Positions 3,900 through 9,988 of a stretch of DNA of 17,219 bases are shown here, in pieces (within the stretch, counting starts at the first letter, position 1; every line of letters begins with the position of its first letter). Both the position numbers and the translations under genes were made by a program. Source of the stretch: JAXGPF01 sp964650945 (GTDB lineage: Bacteria; Verrucomicrobiota; Kiritimatiellia; JAAZAB01); contig CAZYXU010000071.1 of the NCBI GenBank assembly GCA_964650945.1, positions 1 to 17,219 on the forward strand. Reading direction: 5' to 3'. The notes under the pieces are model-generated. The model searched no databases and had not been told where the DNA came from. It saw nothing but the letters and a program-made list of their open reading frames with translations.

Positions 3900-5114
3900 A
3901 TGATTGACGAACGAAATATCGCAAACGGTTCGGTCATCCCGTCGGAAGGATACTGTGACCAACCGTATGTTGCCAAACTGCCCGATGGCTGCTGGCTGTG
4001 CGTGATGACCACGGGCCAGGGGCGCGAGGGGCAGCAAGGGCAGCACATTGTTGCATGCCGCTCCACGGACTTTGGCCGGACCTGGTCGGCTTTGGCGGAG
4101 ATTGAGCCGGCCAACGGGCCGGAAGCATCCTGGGCCATGCCTTTTGTAACCCCTGCCGGGCGGGTCTATGTTTTCTACACCTACAACGCGAACAACCTGC
4201 GCGAAGTGCGGTCGGGCGATGCCGACGGATCCATGATCAGGCGCGTCGACACCCTGGGCGAATATGCCTTCAAGTTGTCAGACGACGGCGGGCGCACCTG
4301 GTCGGCAGACCGCCGGTTCATCCCTGTGCGCGAGTTCGAGATTGACCGGCGGAATCCCTATGGCGGCTCCGTGCGATTTTTCTGGGGCGTGGGCAAACCC
4401 ATCCTGCATGCCGGGATTCTGTACATGGGGTTTACCAAGGTCCTGCGTCACTCGCGACATGATTTCTTTGTGGAATCAGAAGGATGCTTCCTGCGTTCCG
4501 ACAACATCATGACCGAGCCGGATCCGGATCGGATCCGATGGCAGACGCTCCCCGATGGCGAGATCGGGTTGAGGTCTCCTGGCGGAGGCCCGATCTGCGA
4601 GGAGGCGAATCTCGCCGGGTTGAGCGATGGGTCGCTCATTGCCACCTGCCGCACAATCGAGGGCTATCCCGTTGAGGCTTATTCCCGCAATGGGGGACGG
4701 ACTTGGGCGGCAAAGCCCATGCGTTTCTGCCCGGATGGGCCGATCATTTGCAATCCACGGGGGCCGAATTTTGTGCGTAAACTCACAGAAGGCCGCTACG
4801 CGGGGCGGTTCATCTACTGGTTTTATAATAACAATGCGTGCGGTAAGCCCGGCCAGCCTCACCGCGGCTACGATGGCGGCAGCAGGAATCCCGCGTGGCT
4901 TCTGGGCGGCGTCGAACGTGATTCGCCCGCCGGGAAGGTGATCCACTGGGGCCGGCCGGAAGTGGTTCTTTACGACGTGAACCTCGCCGCCGCAATCGGG
5001 TACCCGGATTTTGTGGAGGTCGGTGACCGCTTATTCATCACGGAAACCCAAAAGGCCGTTGCGCGAGTGCATGAGGTGCCGCAATGGCTTTTGGATCGCC
5101 TTTGGGAATTGTAG
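3900..5114 (+). CDS. Sialidase-family (BNR/Asp-box) protein
   Basis: This 404-residue six-bladed-propeller protein has three clear Asp boxes of the form S-x-D-x-G-x-T-W: residues 55-62 (STDFGRTW), 127-134 (SDDGGRTW) and 262-269 (SRNGGRTW). The N-terminal G-S-V-I-P-S-E-G-Y-C-D-Q-P-Y-V fits a family of predicted exo-alpha-sialidase-like proteins. The fold is used by glycoside hydrolases acting on sialic acids or other sugars; the substrate is not known. No signal peptide is visible, so it may act in the cytoplasm on imported fragments. The ATG at 3900 fits the family N-terminus; in-frame TTG codons at 3861 and 3874 would extend it into the attC-like hairpin. No strong ribosome site was found for any of these. 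Confidence 0.8.
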   Translation: MIDERNIANGSVIPSEGYCDQPYVAKLPDGCWLCVMTTGQGREGQQGQHIVACRSTDFGRTWSALAEIEPANGPEASWAMPFVTPAGRVYVFYTYNANNLREVRSGDADGSMIRRVDTLGEYAFKLSDDGGRTWSADRRFIPVREFEIDRRNPYGGSVRFFWGVGKPILHAGILYMGFTKVLRHSRHDFFVESEGCFLRSDNIMTEPDPDRIRWQTLPDGEIGLRSPGGGPICEEANLAGLSDGSLIATCRTIEGYPVEAYSRNGGRTWAAKPMRFCPDGPIICNPRGPNFVRKLTEGRYAGRFIYWFYNNNACGKPGQPHRGYDGGSRNPAWLLGGVERDSPAGKVIHWGRPEVVLYDVNLAAAIGYPDFVEVGDRLFITETQKAVARVHEVPQWLLDRLWEL

Positions 5115-5137
5115 CCCCGAACCATGGCCTTCTGTAG

Positions 5138-5162
5138 CCGCGCAGGAGTGGCCCTGACGCGG
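5138..5162. repeat. Intergenic GC-rich hairpin
   Basis: CCGCGCAGG (5138-5146) pairs with CCTG-A-CGCGG (5153-5162), giving nine base pairs with one bulged A. It lies 23 bases after the sialidase-family stop. An A-run (5165-5170) rather than a T-run follows on this strand, so it is not a classic terminator. Stems beginning TGTAGCCGCG between genes look like dispersed repeats in related genomes, but no second copy is in this window. Confidence 0.4.
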
Positions 5163-5220
5163 GGAAAAAAGCCGCCGGCAATGCGCTGCGGCCCAAGCCA
5201 ACACATCAGGAAAAACTGCT

Positions 5221-5778
5221 ATGTTTGAAATAATCTGGGAGGCATTGCGGGCGGCAATGGTTGGGTTGGTATTATGGGTGCTTTTAAGAGAAGGGCGCCG
5301 CGCCGACATCAGCCGCGTCAGCGGATGGCGCTACATCAAAACCGGGGCGGCTTTGGTGTTTTTTGGCGCGTGGATTGACATTACCGACAATTACGAAAAT
5401 CTAAATCGATTCGTGTTCATCGGCAATACCCCGGGCGAGGCATTCCTTGAAAAGGTTGTGGGCTATGCCTTGGGCTGTATCGTTCTGACTTTCGGCATAA
5501 TGCGCTGGCTGCCAAAATTCATTCGACGCCACGAATCAATCCGCGTGGACCTGCAACAGGCAAACACCCAGTTGAAGGTGCTCAGCGGCCTGCTTCCCAT
5601 CTGCGCTTCCTGCAAGAAAATTCGCGATGATGCCGGCGGCTGGACGCAGTTGGAAACGTACATCCACAACCATTCGGAAGCCCAGTTCTCGCACTGTATT
5701 TGCCCCGACTGCATGCAGAAGCTCTATCCGGAGTACGCGTCGGCGGTGGAACTTGAAGGCAATCGGGGGCAGCCTTAA
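5221..5778 (+). CDS. Membrane protein with C-terminal four-cysteine signalling-associated domain
   Basis: This 185-residue protein has three predicted membrane segments (about residues 9-23, 39-54 and 76-96), a short helical linker (100-122), and a C-terminal domain with C128-x2-C131 and C161-x2-C164 (plus C159). The motif L-P-I-C-x-x-C-K-K-I-R-D-D-x-G-x-W-x-x-L-E-x-Y-I followed by F-S-H-x-I-C-P-x-C-x-x-K-L-Y-P-E is well known as a C-terminal add-on of response regulators and PAS or kinase proteins; the cysteine pairs suggest metal binding. Here it is attached directly to a small membrane module without a kinase. AGGAAAA precedes the ATG. Its stop codon overlaps that of the convergent prepilin gene. 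Function is unknown; a sensory role is inferred. Confidence 0.75.
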   Translation: MFEIIWEALRAAMVGLVLWVLLREGRRADISRVSGWRYIKTGAALVFFGAWIDITDNYENLNRFVFIGNTPGEAFLEKVVGYALGCIVLTFGIMRWLPKFIRRHESIRVDLQQANTQLKVLSGLLPICASCKKIRDDAGGWTQLETYIHNHSEAQFSHCICPDCMQKLYPEYASAVELEGNRGQP

Positions 5779-6377
5779 GGCTGGTTTTTGAAGAATTCGG
5801 AATAGAAAATCGTAGGATTGTTGGTGGTGCCGAATTCGCCGCTCCAGACGAACAGCGTCACACCCTTGATGGTGTCCCGGGGGTTGTTGGTGGTCATGGC
5901 GAAACTGAAACGCATATGGTATTTTTCCCCTTGCGCCAGCGGGTTGCCGGCGGCATCGGCCGGCAGATAATACGCATTGGTCCAAACTACGGGCCAGGGC
6001 TTAAAGCGTTGCCCGGGATAATATTCCACCAGGTTTAGAGGCATGGCATTGGTGGCCCAGCATTCTTCCGCAGCCACGGGAATGACAGCCTGATCCAGAC
6101 CGTCCCAGTCATCCTGCGCCCAGGCTTGCAGCCCGTTGAAAACGTCCTCAGCGAAAAAGGCCATGCGGGTGTCGGCAATGGAGCGCACGTTTTGATCCAA
6201 GCCGGCGGGAAACAGGCTCATCACCGACAGGATGCCGACGGCGACCACCATCAGGGCCAGGGTGACTTCCACCAGGCTGAAACCGTCCTTACGACATCTG
6301 TCCGCGGCGCTCCGTCGAGGAACCATCATGGCTGAAATTTCAGGTATGAAGGTTTTCAACATAATATGGTCGTTCAT
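5775..6377 (-). CDS. Prepilin-like protein, PilV/GspI type
   Basis: This protein of about 200 residues carries a type IV prepilin N-terminus: basic leader R-C-R-K-D-G, then F-S-L-V-E-V-T-L-A-L-M-V-V-A-V-G-I-L-S-V-M-S-L-F. Cleavage is expected between G and F, with the conserved glutamate at +5 of the mature protein. V-G-I-L-S-V-x-S-L-F-P-A-G is typical of PilV-like minor pilins and of the Verru_Chthon-type proteins. The leader is long, so the start is uncertain: ATG at 6377 is used here, with TTG at 6395 and ATG at 6362 or 6329 as alternatives. It is the third gene of a minus-strand operon after GspG-like and GspH-like genes. It would be processed by a prepilin peptidase and sit in the inner membrane or a pseudopilus. 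Confidence 0.75.
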   Translation of the reverse strand: MNDHIMLKTFIPEISAMMVPRRSAADRCRKDGFSLVEVTLALMVVAVGILSVMSLFPAGLDQNVRSIADTRMAFFAEDVFNGLQAWAQDDWDGLDQAVIPVAAEECWATNAMPLNLVEYYPGQRFKPWPVVWTNAYYLPADAAGNPLAQGEKYHMRFSFAMTTNNPRDTIKGVTLFVWSGEFGTTNNPTIFYSEFFKNQP

Positions 6378-6406
6378 GTTTTGAAATTTGATCAATTACG
6401 AGAAGC

Positions 6407-6928
6407 TTAATTCTCGACGCTGATCCCGCCGGTTAACCTGTTGACCACAATGGTTTTTTTAACAGTTTGCGCATTGGTGATGCCTATGTTGATTAATCCA
6501 GAACCTCCTTCCAAATCGCCGGAGGTCTTAAACGTCAGCGAATTGGATGCCAGGGTAGTATGGAAACACAATCCTTTCTCCAGGTAATTGGTGGCTTGGA
6601 TGATGGTGTTTGATTTGGTTATGGCGTCATACGTATAAACCACATAATAATTGGTCGAGTTGTCCTGGCCGCATTGGAAGGTCACCGGCTCGCGCTTGGT
6701 GATCGCCCATTGGCGGGAAAGCGACAGGGTGGAACGGACTTCCGCGACCGCGCCGCGCATGCCGGCGCCGCGCCCCATGCTGGTGAAGGCCGGAATCGAG
6801 ACGGACATGACGATCGCCATGATGACGATCACCACCAGCAATTCCAGCAGGGTGATGCCGGATCGGGCGGCGTTTAGGCGGCGCCGCCCCGCCGCACATG
6901 GCCGCGGATATGTAAGCGCAAACTGCAT
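6407..6928 (-). CDS. Prepilin-like protein, GspH/FimT type
   Basis: This 173-residue protein has a prepilin leader ending R-S-G24, followed by I-T-L-L-E-L-L-V-V-I-V-I-M-A-I-V-M-S-V-S-I-P-A-F. Cleavage after G24 places E29 at +5, as required for pseudopilin assembly. The following V-R-S-T-L-S-L-S-R-Q-W-A-I-T-K-R-E-P-V segment is typical of the GspH/FimT family (minor pseudopilins with R-x-A-x-x-x-x-x-P-V). Its ATG overlaps the upstream gene's stop by one base (TGATG around 6926-6930), so translation is probably coupled. The C-terminal domain, rich in T, N and S, would be the exposed part. It works with its two operon neighbours in a type II secretion-like or type IV pilus-like filament. Confidence 0.8.
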   Translation of the reverse strand: MQFALTYPRPCAAGRRRLNAARSGITLLELLVVIVIMAIVMSVSIPAFTSMGRGAGMRGAVAEVRSTLSLSRQWAITKREPVTFQCGQDNSTNYYVVYTYDAITKSNTIIQATNYLEKGLCFHTTLASNSLTFKTSGDLEGGSGLINIGITNAQTVKKTIVVNRLTGGISVEN

Positions 6929-7521
6929 CAGAAATCGCTCCAGGAATTCACCGCCAGCGCATCGGTGTTTTCCATGAAGGACCCGACGCCTACGGTGACG
7001 ATATTGGTGAAATTCAATATGTAATTGACGGCGACGCCGTGGTTGGGGTTGGCCTCGCGCTCGCAGGTGTATTCGTTGGTAATACGATTAAAGATTTGCG
7101 CCCGGCCGCCGGATTGGATGATGCAAATGACGTAAGGCACGCCTTTCGGGTCAAGGTAGTTGGAGTAGGAATCCAGGTTGGTGGCGGCAATGCTGATGAA
7201 CGAGCGTTGGCGCGGATTGAACCCCATCAACTGGGTGACGACCAGGTGATTGTTGGTAAAATACCATTGGTCGCTAGCGTCGGTTTGCGCCGGCCATTTG
7301 CCGAAAACGCTGCGGTAGGCTTTGACGGCCAGGGCCAGGGTGTTGGCTTCGGTTTGCGCCTGGCGTTTCAAGGCGCGATCGCGCGCGCGAAAGACCACCG
7401 GCAGGATCATCGTAGCGAGGATCACGATGATCACCAGCACCACCATCATCTCCACCAGCGTGAAGGAGGCCGTGGCTCCGCTAAACCGTGCGTCTTGCAA
7501 AGTCGAATTCTTCTTTTGCAT
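6928..7521 (-). CDS. Prepilin-like protein, GspG type
   Basis: This 197-residue protein has the prepilin helix F20-T-L-V-E24-M-M-V-V-L-V-I-I-V-I-L-A-T-M-I-L-P. The glutamate is correctly placed at +5, but the residue before the predicted cleavage site is S19 instead of the near-invariant glycine. The next segment, A-L-K-R-Q-A-Q-T-E-A-N-T-L-A-L-A-V-K-A-Y-R-S-V-F-G-K-W-P, matches GspG-like proteins in which a long helix leads to Y-x-x-x-x-G-x-W/Y-P. It is the first gene of the operon and has a promoter directly upstream. No assembly ATPase, secretin or prepilin peptidase is in the window, so those must be encoded elsewhere. Whether Ser at -1 is processed is uncertain. Confidence 0.8.
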   Translation of the reverse strand: MQKKNSTLQDARFSGATASFTLVEMMVVLVIIVILATMILPVVFRARDRALKRQAQTEANTLALAVKAYRSVFGKWPAQTDASDQWYFTNNHLVVTQLMGFNPRQRSFISIAATNLDSYSNYLDPKGVPYVICIIQSGGRAQIFNRITNEYTCEREANPNHGVAVNYILNFTNIVTVGVGSFMENTDALAVNSWSDF

Positions 7522-7527
7522 GCCTTA

Positions 7528-7555
7528 AATATACCGCGCCGGGCCGTCAGGTCAA
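7528..7555 (-). promoter_or_regulatory. Prepilin operon promoter, apparently leaderless
   Basis: On the minus strand, -35 TTGACC (7550-7555) and -10 TATATT (7528-7533) are 16 bases apart. The ATG at 7521-7519 begins only six bases after the -10 element, so transcription would start at or beside the start codon. AAGG lies one base before ATG, too near to serve as a normal ribosome site. Confidence 0.55.
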
Positions 7556-7580
7556 GCCATAAACATTCCATCGAAACATC

Positions 7581-7608
7581 TTGCAAAATAAACGGCGTGC
7601 GTTATCCT
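7581..7608 (+). promoter_or_regulatory. Possible promoter of the oxidoreductase operon
   Basis: A -35-like TTGCAA (7581-7586) and -10-like TATCCT (7603-7608) are 16 bases apart, on the opposite strand to the prepilin promoter. The Shine-Dalgarno AAGGGAGG (7624-7631) and ATG (7642) follow at sensible distances. The match to consensus is only moderate. Confidence 0.35.
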
Positions 7609-7641
7609 AATGCGCGAAAAAACAAGGGAGGTTGCCGGACC

Positions 7642-8841
7642 ATGGCGGGAGATTCGAAAAACATCAAAATCGGCATCGTCGGCGCGCGGTTCGCGGCGGG
7701 ATTTCATTATGAATCCTACCGCCAGTTGGGCGGGATGGGCGTGGAAGTGACGGGAGTTTACTCGCTCAATCCGGCCAGCCGGGAAAAATTCGCGCGAAGC
7801 CGCGGCTTGCGGGCTTACGATAGTTTTGACGACATGGCCCGGGCCGTGGATGTGGTGGATTTGTGCGTCCCGGGCGCGCTGCACGAGCCGTTTTGCGTGC
7901 GCGCGGCCGAACTCGGACGCCACGTGATCGTGGAAAAACCTTTTACCGGCGCCTATGGACCGGGTGCGCCGGATTGGCGCGGCAACCGCGCGGATAAACA
8001 GGCCTTGCTGGATGCCGCCGTCTTGTCGGTGCGGCGCATGCTGGATGCCGCCCGCAAGCATGATGTCCGGATCATGTATGCCGAAAACTGGGTTTATGCC
8101 CCGTCCATCCAGAAGGAGGCGGAAATCCTGCGCGCCACCCGGGGGCAGATTTTGTGGATTCACGGCGAGGAAAGCCACAGCGGCAGCGCCAGCGCGGCTT
8201 ATGGCGACTGGCGCCTGGCGGGCGGCGGCTCGCTGGTGGGCAAGGGGTGCCATCCCTTGACGGCGGCGCTGTACCTCAAGCGCGTGGAAGGATTGTCCAA
8301 TGGCGGGACGCCCATCCGGCCCCGCGCCGTCAGTTGCCGCACCCATGAAGTCACCCGCAATCCGCGGTTCCGTGACGCCGGCCATCTGCGCACGGATTAC
8401 AAGGATGTCGAGGATTTTGTCCAGTTGCATGTCGTGTTTGACGACGACATGGTGGCGGATATCTTTTCCTGCGAACTGGTGATGGGCGGGGTGCATAACT
8501 GGATGGAAATCTACTGCAACAACCACCGCATGCGCTGCAATATCAACCCCACCGACGCCAACGTGCTTTATAATCCCGTGGAAAAACAGCTCGCGGAGGT
8601 GTATCTGACCGAAAAACTCGGAACGAAGCAGGGTTGGAGTTTTCCCGCACCGGACGAAAACTGGATGACCGGCTACCCCCAGGAGCTGCAGGATTTCATG
8701 GTGTGCCTGCGGGAGGGGCGCGCGCCGCAAAGCGACGTCATGCTGGCGGCGGACACGGTTTGCGCGCTGTATGCCGGTTATCTTTCCGCGCAGCAGCAAG
8801 GCCGGGAAACGCCGGTCCCGCTGATGTCCGGCGAGCCGTGA
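7642..8841 (+). CDS. Gfo/Idh/MocA family NAD(P)-dependent oxidoreductase
   Basis: This 399-residue protein has an N-terminal Rossmann strand-turn-helix, I-K-I-G-I-V-G-A-R-F-A-A-G-F-H (residues 8-22), the E98-K-P hallmark of the family (V-I-V-E-K-P-F-T-G), and the C-terminal domain motif G-G-G-S-L-V-G-K-G-C-H204-P-L-T, where the histidine and nearby lysine normally take part in hydride transfer. Family members oxidise or reduce sugars, inositols and related polyols; the substrate is unknown. A family-typical start at 7642 with AAGGGAGG upstream is chosen although the frame stays open further left. The glycine motif is unusual (G-A-R-F-A-A rather than G-x-G-x-x-A). It is followed 44 bp later by a URO-D-family gene, so a shared pathway is likely. 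Confidence 0.88.
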   Translation: MAGDSKNIKIGIVGARFAAGFHYESYRQLGGMGVEVTGVYSLNPASREKFARSRGLRAYDSFDDMARAVDVVDLCVPGALHEPFCVRAAELGRHVIVEKPFTGAYGPGAPDWRGNRADKQALLDAAVLSVRRMLDAARKHDVRIMYAENWVYAPSIQKEAEILRATRGQILWIHGEESHSGSASAAYGDWRLAGGGSLVGKGCHPLTAALYLKRVEGLSNGGTPIRPRAVSCRTHEVTRNPRFRDAGHLRTDYKDVEDFVQLHVVFDDDMVADIFSCELVMGGVHNWMEIYCNNHRMRCNINPTDANVLYNPVEKQLAEVYLTEKLGTKQGWSFPAPDENWMTGYPQELQDFMVCLREGRAPQSDVMLAADTVCALYAGYLSAQQQGRETPVPLMSGEP

Positions 8842-8885
8842 GCGGGAATCGCACATGCCGGAAACTTTTTGGAAGGAAATGATCT

Positions 8886-9974
8886 ATGTCGTGTATTGAC
8901 ACCCTCACCCCGCGCCAACGCGTGGAATTGGCCTTGCGCGGCGGGCATGGTCCGAGCGTGCCTTTTACCATGTACGCCATGAAGGCGCCGCAATGCGCGG
9001 CGGAGCGCCGCTTGCGCAACCGCGGCATGTGCATCGTCAAGCGCGAGGTCAACGCCTATAAATCCTGCCAGCCCAACGTCAAGGTGTCGTCACAGACCAC
9101 GTATGCAAACGGCCGTACCCTCGTGCGGACTTTTTACGAAACGCCGGTCGGCACGCTTTCTTCCCTGCACGAGCCGGCGGGCTTCACCTCCTGGCGGCAT
9201 GAACGCCTTTTCAAAAGCCCGGACGATTACAAGGCGCTGTTGTTCATGATCAAGGATGAGAAATACACGCCGAATTACGCGGCCTTCGCGCAGGCGGAAA
9301 AGGATTTCGGCGAGGACGGCATCTTCCGCGCGGGATTCAACCTGGAGCCTTTGCAGACCTTGATTTCCGGGCCGTACATGGATATGCAGACCTTCTGCTT
9401 TGAGTGGATGGACCGCCGGGATGAGATTCTGAAATTATACGCCGCCATCGTGGAGCAGCGCCGCGCGGTCTACCGCCTGGTGGCCGAGTCGCCGGCCGGG
9501 CATGCCAATTACGGCGGAAATGTCACCCCGCAAATCGTTTCGCCGGAAATCTTCGAGGAGTATTACCTCCCGCATTACGCGGAGGCGGCGGAAATCCTGC
9601 ATCGCCACGGCAAGCTGATCGGCTCGCATCTGGACGCTAATTGCGGCAGCCTCGCGCATTTGATCGCGCGCGCGCCGCTCGATTATATCGAAGCCTTTAC
9701 CCCGGCGCCGGATACGGACATGACCCTTGGCGCCGCGCGGGCGGCCTGGCCGGACAAGGTGCTTTGGATTAATTTCCCATCTTCCGTGCATCTGCAGCCG
9801 GACGCGGCCGTGGCGGACTTCACCGTGGACATGCTGAACGAACTGTCCGCGGTGGATGGCTTGATTTGCGGGATCACCGAGGACATTCCGCCGGAACGGT
9901 GGCAGGGAAGTTGCACGGCCATCATGGACGGACTGGACCGGCACGCGCGGGAGAATCCCGGGCGATATGCTTAA
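8886..9974 (+). CDS. Uroporphyrinogen decarboxylase (URO-D) family protein
   Basis: This 362-residue protein belongs to the broad URO-D/MtaA/CmuA family (PF01208). It starts with L-T-P-R-Q-R-V-E-L-A-L-R-G-G-H-G-P-S-V-P-F and has G-N-V-T-P-Q-I-V-S-P-E-I-F-E-E-Y-Y-L-P-H-Y near residues 211-231, then G-S-H248-L-D250-A-N-C253-G, near where methyltransferase relatives place metal ligands. It is unlikely to be the haem enzyme HemE: it lacks the HemE N-terminal PVWxMRQAG motif and sits beside an oxidoreductase and a kinase instead of haem genes. Such relatives in PVC bacteria may act in methyl transfer or demethylation of small substrates, which is inference. AAGGAA precedes the ATG. The next gene starts only 14 bp after the stop. 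Confidence 0.85.
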   Translation: MSCIDTLTPRQRVELALRGGHGPSVPFTMYAMKAPQCAAERRLRNRGMCIVKREVNAYKSCQPNVKVSSQTTYANGRTLVRTFYETPVGTLSSLHEPAGFTSWRHERLFKSPDDYKALLFMIKDEKYTPNYAAFAQAEKDFGEDGIFRAGFNLEPLQTLISGPYMDMQTFCFEWMDRRDEILKLYAAIVEQRRAVYRLVAESPAGHANYGGNVTPQIVSPEIFEEYYLPHYAEAAEILHRHGKLIGSHLDANCGSLAHLIARAPLDYIEAFTPAPDTDMTLGAARAAWPDKVLWINFPSSVHLQPDAAVADFTVDMLNELSAVDGLICGITEDIPPERWQGSCTAIMDGLDRHARENPGRYA

Positions 9975-9988
9975 AAAAAGGCGGCATC

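Noticed and set aside
7039..7641. Long in-frame 5' extension of the Gfo/Idh/MocA gene
   Set aside because: It is antisense to the GspG-like gene, has low-complexity V/G/H-rich translation, and the family N-terminus begins at 7642 after a strong ribosome site.
7552..8856. 434-codon open frame on the minus strand
   Set aside because: It mirrors the Gfo/Idh/MocA gene in GC-rich DNA and its translation has no recognisable domain.
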